In this document: piece after piece, positions 41,544 through 50,166 of the stretch
How the letters are laid out: each line of letters opens with the position of its first letter
Position numbering within the stretch: the stretch's first letter is position 1
Assembly (NCBI GenBank): GCA_012744475.1
Contig: JAAYBV010000108.1
Span: 60,625 to 124,624 of the forward strand
Direction of reading: 5' to 3'
Source: Phycisphaerae bacterium
Lineage (GTDB): Bacteria > Planctomycetota > Phycisphaerae > Sedimentisphaerales > Anaerobacaceae
DNA length: 64,000 bases
The notes under the pieces: model-generated
Database searches by the model: none
Seen by the model: only the letters and a program-made list of their open reading frames with translations
What the model was told of the DNA's origin: nothing
Translations under genes and position numbers: made by a program

Positions 41544-43142
41544 GTGAAGACAGGACAGGCCGAACGGATAGAAGGCCAACAACTGTGGAAGATCGCGCCC
41601 GAGCAGTTGAACGCCGATCTCGTGCGACGACTGCCGCTTGAATTCCTCAAGAAGCAGTGCGCGATCCCCATCGTGATGGAGGACGGCAGCACGGCGGTGG
41701 CTCTGGCGGACCTGCTGAACGTCGAGGCGTACGACGCCATTGTCGGCGTCCTGGGCCAGGCCTGTCCCCGCGTGCGGTGTCCGGCGCCGGAGATCGAAAA
41801 CGCCATCAGCCAGTGCTACTACCACGCCGCCGAAGGCGAACGCGACGCGGACGCGCTCGGCGAAACCTACGCGCCCGACAACAGCGCGAGCACCAGTTCG
41901 GTGCAGACACATGCGGAAGACCTGCTGAACATCGCCAACAAGGCCCCGGCGATCAAGCTGGTCAACAAGATTCTGTTCGAGGCGGTTCAAAGCCGGGCCA
42001 GCGACATTCACATCGAGCCTTATGAAGCAGAGGTCAAAGTCCGCTTTCGAGTGGACGGCGTGCTGCACAACGTCCTGAGCCTGCCGAAACCGCAGGCCGC
42101 GCCGCTGCTGTCGCGTCTGAAGATCATGGCCAATCTCAATATCGCAGAGCATCGACTGCCCCAGGACGGACAGAGCCGCGTGCGCATAGGCGACGAACTG
42201 GTGGATATCCGCGTCTCGGTGATCCCTACCGCCGGCGGCGAACGCGTGGTGCTCCGACTGCTCGACAGGGGCCGAGGCCGGCTTAGTCTCGAAGACGTGG
42301 GCTTTACGCCCGATCTGTTGAGAGTCTTTCGCGAGCTGATCGGCATCTCGCATGGAATCATCCTGTTGACCGGCCCGACCGGCAGCGGCAAGACAACGAC
42401 GCTGTACGCGGCGCTCAACGAACTGAACAGCGAAGAACGGAACATCCTGACGGTGGAAGACCCGGTCGAGTACCAGTTGCCTGGAGTCGGCCAGATGCAG
42501 ATCCGGCCGAAGATCGAACTGACCTTCGCCAGTTGCCTGCGCCATATCCTCCGGCAGGACCCCGACGTCATCATGATTGGGGAGATTCGCGATCTGGAGA
42601 CGGCGGAAATCGCCATCCAGGCGTCGCTGACGGGGCACCTGGTGTTGAGCACGCTTCACACGAACGACGCTGCTTCGGCGGTCACCCGGCTGATCGACAT
42701 GGGCATCGAGCCGTACCTGATCTCCTCGTCTGTCGTCGGAGTGATGGCCCAACGCCTCTTGCGCGTGATCTGTCCCGACTGCAAGCAGCCCTATCACCCC
42801 CAGGACGTCGAAGAAGTCAAAGCCGAACTGAGGCGGCTTGGCCAGAGCCGGGTTCAGTTGTATCGAGGGGGCGGATGCGAGAACTGCCTCCGCACCGGGT
42901 ACATCGGGCGAACGGGGATCTTCGAACTGATGCTGGTCGACGATCAGATTAAAGACCTCATCATCCAGCGTCGCGGCGCGCACATCATCAAGGAAGCCGC
43001 CGTGCAGAAGGGAATGACAACGTTGCGCGAAGACGGTATGCGCCGCGTCCTGGCCGGTGTCACTACCCTCGAAGAGGTCTACCGGGTCACGCAGGACAGC
43101 GTCAAGACAAGCCGAGAGGTGGGCAGCCATGCCGGCCGTTGA
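41544..43142 (+). CDS. gspE: GspE T2SS assembly ATPase
   Basis: The 532-residue AAA+-type secretion ATPase has 'ASDIHIEPYEAEVKVRFRVD', Walker A 'GPTGSGKTTTL' (277-287), an Asp box at 'EERNILTVEDPVEYQLPG', Walker B 'ILRQDPDVIMIGEIRD', a His box 'GHLVLSTLHTNDA' and the zinc-binding loop 'CPDCKQ' ... 'GCENCLRTGY'. It powers pseudopilus extension from the cytoplasmic side. A GTG start has AGGAGG 8 bases upstream. It overlaps gspF by 14 bases. Confidence 0.97.
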   Translation: MKTGQAERIEGQQLWKIAPEQLNADLVRRLPLEFLKKQCAIPIVMEDGSTAVALADLLNVEAYDAIVGVLGQACPRVRCPAPEIENAISQCYYHAAEGERDADALGETYAPDNSASTSSVQTHAEDLLNIANKAPAIKLVNKILFEAVQSRASDIHIEPYEAEVKVRFRVDGVLHNVLSLPKPQAAPLLSRLKIMANLNIAEHRLPQDGQSRVRIGDELVDIRVSVIPTAGGERVVLRLLDRGRGRLSLEDVGFTPDLLRVFRELIGISHGIILLTGPTGSGKTTTLYAALNELNSEERNILTVEDPVEYQLPGVGQMQIRPKIELTFASCLRHILRQDPDVIMIGEIRDLETAEIAIQASLTGHLVLSTLHTNDAASAVTRLIDMGIEPYLISSSVVGVMAQRLLRVICPDCKQPYHPQDVEEVKAELRRLGQSRVQLYRGGGCENCLRTGYIGRTGIFELMLVDDQIKDLIIQRRGAHIIKEAAVQKGMTTLREDGMRRVLAGVTTLEEVYRVTQDSVKTSREVGSHAGR

Positions 43143-44313
43143 ACCACAGATCCAACTGCGCCTGCGAAGGACGAATGCGCCGGCCCGCCCGGCGTCGACG
43201 CCGGGCCGCGCTCCTCGGACACAGGGACAGGACCTGCTCCGACGCGCAAGCACCAGGGATCTGAGCCGTCTGGCCCGCCAGTTGTCCACGCTGCTGCATG
43301 CGGGGATGCCGCTGGTGCCGGCCCTGTCGGCCCTGGTCGAACAGATGCAGGGAACACCGCAGAACCGCGGGGTCCGTTGGGGATACTCGGCCGATCCGCT
43401 GGCTCCGATCGTGGCACGCGTTCGCGACGACGTCAATGCCGGCAGCAGTCTGGCGGAGGCTCTGGGCAAACACCCCCATCTGTTCTCGCCGCTGTTCGTC
43501 AACATGGTTGCCGCCGGAGAGACCAGCGGCGCCCTTGAAGCAGTGCTGGCGCGCCTGGCGGACATCCTCGAAAAACGCGTGCAACTGACCGGCAAGGTCA
43601 AAGCGGCCGTCGCCTATCCTGCGATGATGGCGGTCGTCGCGGTCGGCGTGGTCCTGTTTCTGTTGTCTTTTGTGGTGCCCAGCATTTCGGAACTCTTCGT
43701 GAAGATGAACCAGGAGTTGCCTCTGCCGACCCGAATACTCATCGGCATCAGCAGCTTTGCCAGATCTCATGTAGTGCTCATCCTCGTCGCCGTTGGCGGG
43801 ATGGTTGCCGCCCTGGTGGGCCTGGCCAGGACACAGGACGGCCGTCGGTGGATGGACCGGATCAAACTCCGGCTGCCCCTGTTCGGTCCGTTGTTCTTCA
43901 AGCTGGAAGTGGCCCGGCTGACGCGAACGTTGGGGACGCTGATGAACAGCGGCATCCCCGTCATCACCGCGATGGAAATCAGCCAGAAGATCAGTCAGAA
44001 CCACGTAATGACCGAGGCAACAGAGCACATCAAGGAAGGGGTCCATCGAGGGGAGACGATCGCCAACGCGGTCCGGGCGACCGGCCTGTTCCCGCCGGTG
44101 GTCTTCCACGTGATTCAGACCGGCCAGATGACCGGCACCGTCGAGGATGGCCTGCTGAACATCGCGGAGATGTACGATGGCGAAGTCGAGGCCACTGTGT
44201 GCACCCTGACGGCCCTACTCGAACCGATGATCCTGCTGCTGATGGGTGGCGTGGTGGGCTTCATCGTTCTTTCGATTCTGCTGCCCATCTTCGAAATCAA
44301 TCAGGCTTTGTAG
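43129..44313 (+). CDS. gspF: GspF T2SS inner-membrane platform protein
   Basis: Starting at ATG 43129 ('MPAVEPQIQLRLRR'), the 394-residue protein has two T2SSF domains ('LARQLSTLLHAGMPLVPALS' and 'LTRTLGTLMNSGIPVITAME'), each followed by 'ETSGALEAVLARLADIL' or 'QMTGTVEDGLLNIAEMYDGE' motifs, and three membrane segments. It anchors the ATPase and pseudopilus. The longer frame from 43057 lies inside gspE and is not used. Confidence 0.96.
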   Translation: MPAVEPQIQLRLRRTNAPARPASTPGRAPRTQGQDLLRRASTRDLSRLARQLSTLLHAGMPLVPALSALVEQMQGTPQNRGVRWGYSADPLAPIVARVRDDVNAGSSLAEALGKHPHLFSPLFVNMVAAGETSGALEAVLARLADILEKRVQLTGKVKAAVAYPAMMAVVAVGVVLFLLSFVVPSISELFVKMNQELPLPTRILIGISSFARSHVVLILVAVGGMVAALVGLARTQDGRRWMDRIKLRLPLFGPLFFKLEVARLTRTLGTLMNSGIPVITAMEISQKISQNHVMTEATEHIKEGVHRGETIANAVRATGLFPPVVFHVIQTGQMTGTVEDGLLNIAEMYDGEVEATVCTLTALLEPMILLLMGGVVGFIVLSILLPIFEINQAL

Positions 44314-44324
44314 GGAACCATGCC

Positions 44325-44768
44325 ATGCAAGACCGAGCGGTTCATACGATGCACCGACAAAAGGGTTTCACTCTCATCGAACTGATGATCGTCGTGGTGA
44401 TTCTGGGCCTGCTGGCCACGATCATCATGCCGAAGATTCTGGGCCGTCCGGAACAGGCCCGCCGGGTCAAAGCCAAAGCCGACATCCGCAGTATTCAGTC
44501 GGCGCTGGCCCTGTTCAAGACGGACACCGGCCGTTTTCCGACTACGTCCGAGGGTCTCGAAGCTCTGGTCAACGATCCGGGTATCAAGGGCTACAATTCC
44601 GACGGATATCTCGACGCCGTGCCCGTTGACCCGTGGGGCAACAAGTACATCTACATAAGCCCCGGCGTCCACAGCAAGGATTATGACCTGGTGTCGTTGG
44701 GCAAAGACGGTGAGATCGGCGGCGTGGAGGACGACGCGGACATCGAATCCTGGGACCTTCAGAGCTGA
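44325..44768 (+). CDS. gspG: GspG major pseudopilin
   Basis: ATG 44325 has AGGGA 8 bases upstream and gives a 147-residue protein with a short leader ending in Gly before 'FTLIELMIVVVILGLLATII', the prepilin peptidase site and hydrophobic helix. The body contains the family-typical 'TDTGRFPTTSEGLEALV' and 'DPWGNKYIYISPGVHSKDYD' (calcium-binding loop). It forms the shaft of the T2SS pseudopilus. A start at 44349 (MHRQKGF) would also give a processable prepilin. Confidence 0.97.
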   Translation: MQDRAVHTMHRQKGFTLIELMIVVVILGLLATIIMPKILGRPEQARRVKAKADIRSIQSALALFKTDTGRFPTTSEGLEALVNDPGIKGYNSDGYLDAVPVDPWGNKYIYISPGVHSKDYDLVSLGKDGEIGGVEDDADIESWDLQS

Positions 44769-44803
44769 GATGGCGGCTGTACACGAACTGCGGACAAAAG
44801 ACC

Positions 44804-45226
44804 ATGAACCGTCGCAGAATCCGATGGAAAGCATTTACATTCCTCGAAGTCCTCATCGCGCTGGCGATCGCGTCCATCGCGCTGTTGGGCCTGCTCCGGC
44901 TGCATCTGCTGAGTCTGGCCACGGCCGACGCCGCCCAGGCGACGACCCAGGCGGTGTTCGTGGCCCAGGCCCGGATCGCGGAAGCCTCCACAGAAGGATT
45001 CCCCAGACAGGGAACCACGTCGGGCACTGTTGAGAGAAACGGGCAACTTTACACCTGGAAGACCGAGGTCCGAGGCATCGCCGGACCAGGCAGCAGTCGT
45101 CTGCCCCAGGATGGTCTGCGCGAGGTTTCCACTACCGTTACGTGGACGCAGGCCTCGGACGAGAAGACGATGACCATGACAACGTATGTGGCGGACACCC
45201 GAATCCATGAGCGAACGGCGCCTTAA
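44804..45226 (+). CDS. gspI: GspI-like minor pseudopilin
   Basis: The 140-residue protein begins 'MNRRRIRWKAFTFLEVLIAL': a basic leader, then a prepilin helix with Glu at the +5 position. Note that the residue before Phe is Ala rather than the usual Gly. The remainder ('LYTWKTEVRGIAG', 'DGLREVSTTVTW') is like GspI. It sits directly after gspG with only 35 bases between, so the usual gspH is missing from its place. It is one of the I-J-K tip pseudopilins. Confidence 0.87.
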   Translation: MNRRRIRWKAFTFLEVLIALAIASIALLGLLRLHLLSLATADAAQATTQAVFVAQARIAEASTEGFPRQGTTSGTVERNGQLYTWKTEVRGIAGPGSSRLPQDGLREVSTTVTWTQASDEKTMTMTTYVADTRIHERTAP

Positions 45227-45899
45227 TCCCGGTTTCACACTGCTTGAGATGCTTGTCGCACTGGCGATGATCGCCACGATCGTCTCGATGGTGTATGGCA
45301 GCTACGCCGCCACGTCACGGTCGATGGAGGCCTATGACAGCCGCCTGACGTGCTCGCAGCGGGCCGACATGGTTCTGCGCCTGATGGCCAGGCAGCTTCG
45401 GTGCGCGTACCGTCGCCCCGATGAGCCAAACGCCACAGAGTCGAACCAGGCCAGTGAGACTCGCCGGCCGAAGCCGCGCCCCGCGTTTCTCGGCGGCACC
45501 CGAAATCCGCACGGCGAGGTGCTGGACTTCCTGACCACGGCCCCCCTCGGCGGCGGGCCAAACGGCTCGCAGGGCCTTGTCCGCGCAGGCTACCGGCACG
45601 ATCCGGCGACACGAACGCTGGCAGTGCGCAGTCGGCCCGCCACCGACTCGATCCATACGGACGATGCGGCCGCGCAGTGGCAGACCGTGCTGCACCAGGT
45701 TGCCGACGTCGAAATTGAATTCCATGACGGCCTCCGATGGCAATCTCAGTGGAATTCCGACACGAGCGGGAGGCTGCCGCGTGCCGTAAGATTTGGCCTC
45801 ACGGTGACGGACGAGGAAGATCGCGTTTATCATTGCGCCACCGTGGTGGAGATACTGAACGCCGCGACCGATCGGAAGAACGTGAGGCAAACACGATGA
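45207..45899 (+). CDS. gspJ: GspJ-like minor pseudopilin
   Basis: ATG 45207 ('MSERRLNPGFTLLEMLVALA') begins inside the end of gspI with a 20-base overlap and gives a 230-residue protein. It has a perfect prepilin leader (Gly before Phe, Glu at +5) and the GspJ-type 'QRADMVLRLMARQLRCAYR', with 'PRAVRFGLTVTDEED' near the C-terminus. It belongs to the pseudopilus tip complex and ends in an ATGA overlap with gspK. Confidence 0.92.
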   Translation: MSERRLNPGFTLLEMLVALAMIATIVSMVYGSYAATSRSMEAYDSRLTCSQRADMVLRLMARQLRCAYRRPDEPNATESNQASETRRPKPRPAFLGGTRNPHGEVLDFLTTAPLGGGPNGSQGLVRAGYRHDPATRTLAVRSRPATDSIHTDDAAAQWQTVLHQVADVEIEFHDGLRWQSQWNSDTSGRLPRAVRFGLTVTDEEDRVYHCATVVEILNAATDRKNVRQTR

Positions 45900-46885
45900 A
45901 CGGCCCCACATATCGATGCCATCGGAACGGATTCATTCTCGTGGTCGTCCTGGCCATGGTTCTGCTGCTGTCGGCCCTGCTGTTTGCGTTCCACCGTACC
46001 GCACGCGGGAGCCTGGAAATGGCGGAGAGCCTGCGTCAGTCCGAACGGGCGATGCAATGCGCCCGCGCCGGCCTGAGCCTGGCCATCGCCGCCGTTGCGG
46101 AAACCAACGACGTGACGAATGACCACCGTTTCGCCGACCTGCGAACCGGAGAAGAGGCATTCACGATCAATGGCGGCACCTGCACCGTGACCATCACGGA
46201 AGAAAGCGGTCGGGTCAACGTCAACATGCTCAAGGACAAGAATGGCCAACTCCATCGAAGGCATATCGATCAACTGCTCCGACTGATCGACCTGTTGAAC
46301 CGCCGGAAGGACGCCGGGCAGCGCATCGGGTACGAGGTGGTCGCAGCCATCATTGACTGGATCGATCCGGATGACGAAGTCACCCTGTTGCCGTTCGTCA
46401 ATGCCGCTGGTCAGGGCGCTGAGAGCGGCTACTATCAGGCTCTCAGACCTTCCTACCGATGTCAGAACGGGCCGATGGACACCATCGACGAACTGCAATG
46501 GGTCAAGGGGATCACGCCGGAGGCCTTCGCCCTCCTGCGTGACCTGCTGACAACGACCGGCAGCGGGCGGATCAACATCAACGCCGCTCCCCAGCTTGTC
46601 ATCGAGTCGCTCTGTGAGCAAATGGACTCGGCCCTGGCCCGCATGATCGTTCAACGACGCGAATTCAAGCCGTTCGACACAGTGCCCGAACTCCGGCAGG
46701 TCCCGGGAATGACCGATAATGTCTACCTGGCCATCCAGGACGCGATCGAAGTCCAGCCCAGAGACGCTTATTACCGCGTCAATACGCAAGGACGGATCGA
46801 AGATCGGACCTTGGGAATTGAAGCGCTGCTCCACCGAAACACGCAGACGGGAAATGTCGATATTATCCTCTACCGGGAGTCATAA
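45896..46885 (+). CDS. gspK: GspK-like pseudopilin
   Basis: ATG 45896 overlaps the gspJ stop. The 329-residue protein begins 'MNGPTYRCHRNGFILVVVLA' (prepilin-type leader without the +5 Glu, as is normal for GspK). It has the large insertion domain with 'GRVNVNMLKDKNGQLHRRHI' and 'VVAAIIDWIDPDDEVTLLPF', and two helix-hairpin-helix stretches ('GRININAAPQLVIESLCEQM', 'VPELRQVPGMTDNVYLAIQD'). It caps the pseudopilus tip. Confidence 0.94.
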   Translation: MNGPTYRCHRNGFILVVVLAMVLLLSALLFAFHRTARGSLEMAESLRQSERAMQCARAGLSLAIAAVAETNDVTNDHRFADLRTGEEAFTINGGTCTVTITEESGRVNVNMLKDKNGQLHRRHIDQLLRLIDLLNRRKDAGQRIGYEVVAAIIDWIDPDDEVTLLPFVNAAGQGAESGYYQALRPSYRCQNGPMDTIDELQWVKGITPEAFALLRDLLTTTGSGRININAAPQLVIESLCEQMDSALARMIVQRREFKPFDTVPELRQVPGMTDNVYLAIQDAIEVQPRDAYYRVNTQGRIEDRTLGIEALLHRNTQTGNVDIILYRES

Positions 46886-46934
46886 CCGCAACGCGCTTCG
46901 TTAAGGCTTCGGAGGAAGGACAAAAGGCAGGATC

Positions 46935-48407
46935 ATGGTGAAGAACTCGATAGGCATCGACATTGGCCGCTTCCATCTGCGGGCCGTGCAGATCGCGCAG
47001 ACCGCCGAAGGACCCCGCATCGAGAGGGTCTTCGGCAAGCCCACGCGACGAAGCACGGACCGCCCCGTCGACATGCTGCGCGCATTGACGACCGAGCACG
47101 GATTTGACCGGCACGCGGAGGTGACGGTATGCCTTCCCCACCAGGCGATCTTCTTCGCGGATCTCGAAGTGGACAGCGCCGCCCTGAACCGGCTTCGCGC
47201 CGGCGATCCGTCGAGCCTGCGGGATGACTTGCCCATTGTCGCAGAGAAGGCCATCGTTCAGGTCTGCTCCACCCGACAACTGCCGAACGGACGGCATTCG
47301 GCGCTGGTGGCGACGACGTCAACCGATCTGCTCCGGGAAGAGCTGACACTTCTGGACGAGGCCAAGATCCACGTGACTCGGATCGAGGCTCCGATCACGG
47401 CGGCGTGTACAGCGGTCGGCTACAACCATCCGGAGAGCCAGGAGGGAACGGCGGTCATCGTGATGATCGACGAATCGGTTCTGAGCATGGCGGTGCTTCA
47501 GCAGGGAAGCCTGATCATGATCCGGAACATCCCCCTCCAGATCTCCCGCGACAGTGACATGGAATCCATCAGCCGGCAGGTGACGGGGTTGCTCGATCGC
47601 GAGATCGAGATCACCTGGCGAAGGCTCTTCGGTGTCGATGCACAGGCCGATCTGCGGGTCTTCCTGATCGCATCCTCCGCCACAATCCTGCCCCTGGCCG
47701 CCGCGATGCAAGAAGAGATCGGCTGCCAGGTGATTCCGGTGGACCCGTATGCGTGCGTCGAACACGATGAGACGATTCGTGTCGGCTTTCCCATCTGCGT
47801 GGCCGAGGGGCTCGCCCTTCGTCCGCTCCTGCCGCGCGAGGCCGCCCAGGTCGATTTCCTGCACGCGCATACGACGCAGACACAAGACGCGTCGGGCCTG
47901 AGAAAGGAACTCCTGGTCTGTGGCGGTCTGCTGGCGGCAACGGTGGTGGTGTGGATTCTGGGGCTGTTCGTTCATCTTTCGCGCCTGGAATCCCAGTACA
48001 CACACCTCAAGAGACAGATTCAGGACGTGTTCGAGCAGACCTTGCCGGAAGAGAAATGCGTGAACGCCCTGGTCCAACTCCAGCAGAAACTCGATTCATT
48101 CCGCGACGACAGCGGATGGCTGGCGTCGTTCCAGCCGGGGCGGCTGCCCCCCCTGGAGATTCTGAGCACACTGAGCGTGCATCACCCCACGGACGGGAAT
48201 CTGGAATTCGATGACGTGTTCATTGCCGGTGACTCCGTCCGCGTGACAGGCCACTGCGACTCCTTCGCCACACTCAGCGGATGGCAGCGCCTGCTGGAGG
48301 AGATTCCCGGCTTTGAGATCGTGGACCAACCCAACCCCGGCAGAGACGCCAAGACGGGATCGGTGCGATTCACCCTTTCCCTGTCGTCCAGAAAGACGGT
48401 GCAGTGA
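46935..48407 (+). CDS. gspL: GspL/PilM-PilN-like T2SS membrane assembly protein
   Basis: The 490-residue protein has an actin-like PilM/GspL cytoplasmic half ('GIDIGRFHLRAVQIAQT', 'VTVCLPHQAIFFADLEVD', 'VIVMIDESVLSMAVL'), a membrane segment at about 320-345 ('LVCGGLLAATVVVWILGLFV'), a coiled coil and a PilN/GspL-like periplasmic domain. It bridges the ATPase and the GspM-like protein. The PilM-like half suggests a T2SS/T4P intermediate type, as in several non-proteobacterial systems. It precedes the GspM-like gene with no gap. Confidence 0.88.
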   Translation: MVKNSIGIDIGRFHLRAVQIAQTAEGPRIERVFGKPTRRSTDRPVDMLRALTTEHGFDRHAEVTVCLPHQAIFFADLEVDSAALNRLRAGDPSSLRDDLPIVAEKAIVQVCSTRQLPNGRHSALVATTSTDLLREELTLLDEAKIHVTRIEAPITAACTAVGYNHPESQEGTAVIVMIDESVLSMAVLQQGSLIMIRNIPLQISRDSDMESISRQVTGLLDREIEITWRRLFGVDAQADLRVFLIASSATILPLAAAMQEEIGCQVIPVDPYACVEHDETIRVGFPICVAEGLALRPLLPREAAQVDFLHAHTTQTQDASGLRKELLVCGGLLAATVVVWILGLFVHLSRLESQYTHLKRQIQDVFEQTLPEEKCVNALVQLQQKLDSFRDDSGWLASFQPGRLPPLEILSTLSVHHPTDGNLEFDDVFIAGDSVRVTGHCDSFATLSGWQRLLEEIPGFEIVDQPNPGRDAKTGSVRFTLSLSSRKTVQ

Positions 48408-48965
48408 ATGATCCAATTGACCCGAAGAGAACGACGTCTCGGCATCAGTGTGGCGGCCGCCTTGGTCGTATGGAGCATCTACGCGCTGGTGATCCAGCCC
48501 ATGCGGGATCGAGTGCAACTGCTCGGGCGGATGATCCCGGAGAAACGGAGCGAACTCCGCGAGGTCCAGGCCAGGAGCACCGAATACCTCGCGTTCCAGC
48601 GCGAGTTCGACAAAGTGCAGGAACGCATGGCCCAACAGGATTCGGACTTCCAGTTGTTGCCATTCCTGGAATCCCTGACCGAGCAACACGGCCTGAAGGC
48701 GTACCTGGTGAGGATGCAGCAACAGGATGCGCCGGCGGCAAAGCCCGGGTACTCCGAAACCATCGTGGAGATCGGGCTGGAAGCCATTCCTCTGCGTCAC
48801 CTGATCGGCTTTCTCCGCGCGATGGAAAACTCGGCCGTGGCAGCCCAGGTCGCCAGCCTTCACATCCGCAAGCAGACGCAGGGCAACGGGCAACTCGACG
48901 CGACGATCCAGATCAGCGGCCCCAGAACCGTTCAGGCCCCCGTCGCTTCCGACCGGTCTGTCTGA
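48408..48965 (+). CDS. gspM: GspM/PilO-like T2SS protein
   Basis: The 185-residue protein has a short basic N-terminus, one membrane segment (about residues 11-28), a coiled coil ('QLLGRMIPEKRSELREVQAR') and a small alpha/beta ferredoxin-like periplasmic domain, as in PilO and GspM. It starts immediately after the gspL stop codon. It completes the T2SS operon; no gspH, gspN, or gspO (prepilin peptidase) is present here. Confidence 0.85.
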   Translation: MIQLTRRERRLGISVAAALVVWSIYALVIQPMRDRVQLLGRMIPEKRSELREVQARSTEYLAFQREFDKVQERMAQQDSDFQLLPFLESLTEQHGLKAYLVRMQQQDAPAAKPGYSETIVEIGLEAIPLRHLIGFLRAMENSAVAAQVASLHIRKQTQGNGQLDATIQISGPRTVQAPVASDRSV

Positions 48966-49132
48966 CAGCGTCGCGGCCGCGTCTCGTCCCCTCGCGGCTT
49001 GGCAGTTGGAGGCGTCACCGGCCGGCGGCTCAACCACTCGGATCGGTCCGGCCGCGCGGCGTGGGGTTGCGATAGGGTCTGTCTGATGGTATAGACACCT
49101 GGAAGGACGTCCCCCGAACCACGGTGAAACGG

Positions 49133-50164
49133 ATGGCAAGAACGAAGACACACAAGACGCGCCGATGGGAAGACCTGCCTGATGAGGAGTTGCTCCAGGT
49201 ACGCGTCCGGGACCTCGGACTCCAGATTCCCGGCTCTTGCGTCGAACCCTTCGTCCGGGAGCTGCACGACGAGTTGGCCGCAAAAGGCATTTCCTGCCAC
49301 CCGACGTGCTATCTGGCCGACGAATGGCTCACGCCGGACAAAATCCCGACGATCGGCATACCGTTCTGCCTGGCCCATCCGCGCCTCAGAAAGCTCGAAG
49401 AGACGATGATGTATGAGGTCGAGGGAGGCGATCCGGTAGTCTGTATGAAGCTGTTGCGCCACGAATGCGGTCATGCGCTCAACTACGCCTACCGGCTCTA
49501 CCGCCGCACACGTTGGCGCCAGATGTTCGGATTGTTCTCCGCCCCCTATTCCAACTCCTACTCTTATCAGCCGTACTCGCGCCGGTTTGTCCTCCACCTG
49601 GAGGACAACTATGCCCAATCGCATCCGGACGAAGACTTCGCCGAGACGTTTGCCGTCTGGCTCACACCCGACAGCGCCTGGCAAGAGAAATACAAGGACT
49701 GGCCGGTCATCAAGAAGCTCCAGTATGTGGACCACGTGATGCGGCAGATCGCCGACCGCCCTCCGATCGTGACGTTCAAGGGCCATCCGCCCTACTCGGC
49801 CGCTCGCATGACGTCCACCCTGGCGGCCCACTACGAACGCAAACGGCGCATTCTGGGCACCGAGTTCCATGGCTATTATGACGACAGTCTGCGGGAGTTG
49901 TTTGCCGCAGACCGTGCCGCGCATTCCGCACGCAAGGCCTCCCGCCTGGTGCGCTCTCATCGGGCCCGACTGGTCAACAACGTCACCCGATGGACCGGCC
50001 ATCGCAAGTTCGACATTTTCCAGCTCGTGAATCGGCTGGCTGCGCGATGCGAGGCGCTGGGGCTCTCGGCAGACGGTGGTGATGAAGAGACCATGATCGG
50101 CCTGACCGCCATGGTAACGGCAATTGCCAGCAACACCCTGACCGTCAGCAAGAAACGAAGGTGA
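49133..50164 (+). CDS. Putative HExxH zinc metallopeptidase
   Basis: The 343-residue protein has the metallopeptidase motif 'LLRHECGHALNYAYRL' (His110, Glu111, His114 from ATG 49133), and 50-60 residues later 'DEDFAETFAVWL', where an acidic residue (Glu167 or Glu171) could be the third zinc ligand. No signal peptide is seen, so it is probably cytoplasmic. It resembles the 'putative zinc-binding metallopeptidase' group (Peptidase_Mx-like), from memory. It is followed directly by an ATP-grasp ligase gene with a few bases of spacing, suggesting that one makes and the other cleaves an amide or peptide bond. A GTG at 49124 is an alternative start. Confidence 0.8.
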   Translation: MARTKTHKTRRWEDLPDEELLQVRVRDLGLQIPGSCVEPFVRELHDELAAKGISCHPTCYLADEWLTPDKIPTIGIPFCLAHPRLRKLEETMMYEVEGGDPVVCMKLLRHECGHALNYAYRLYRRTRWRQMFGLFSAPYSNSYSYQPYSRRFVLHLEDNYAQSHPDEDFAETFAVWLTPDSAWQEKYKDWPVIKKLQYVDHVMRQIADRPPIVTFKGHPPYSAARMTSTLAAHYERKRRILGTEFHGYYDDSLRELFAADRAAHSARKASRLVRSHRARLVNNVTRWTGHRKFDIFQLVNRLAARCEALGLSADGGDEETMIGLTAMVTAIASNTLTVSKKRR

Positions 50165-50166
50165 GC

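Noticed and set aside
40962..43601. 879-codon minus-strand open frame opposite gspD/gspE/gspF
   Set aside because: It lies opposite three well-supported T2SS genes, and its translation is Arg/Ser/Pro-rich with no family signal; such shadow frames are common in GC-rich DNA.
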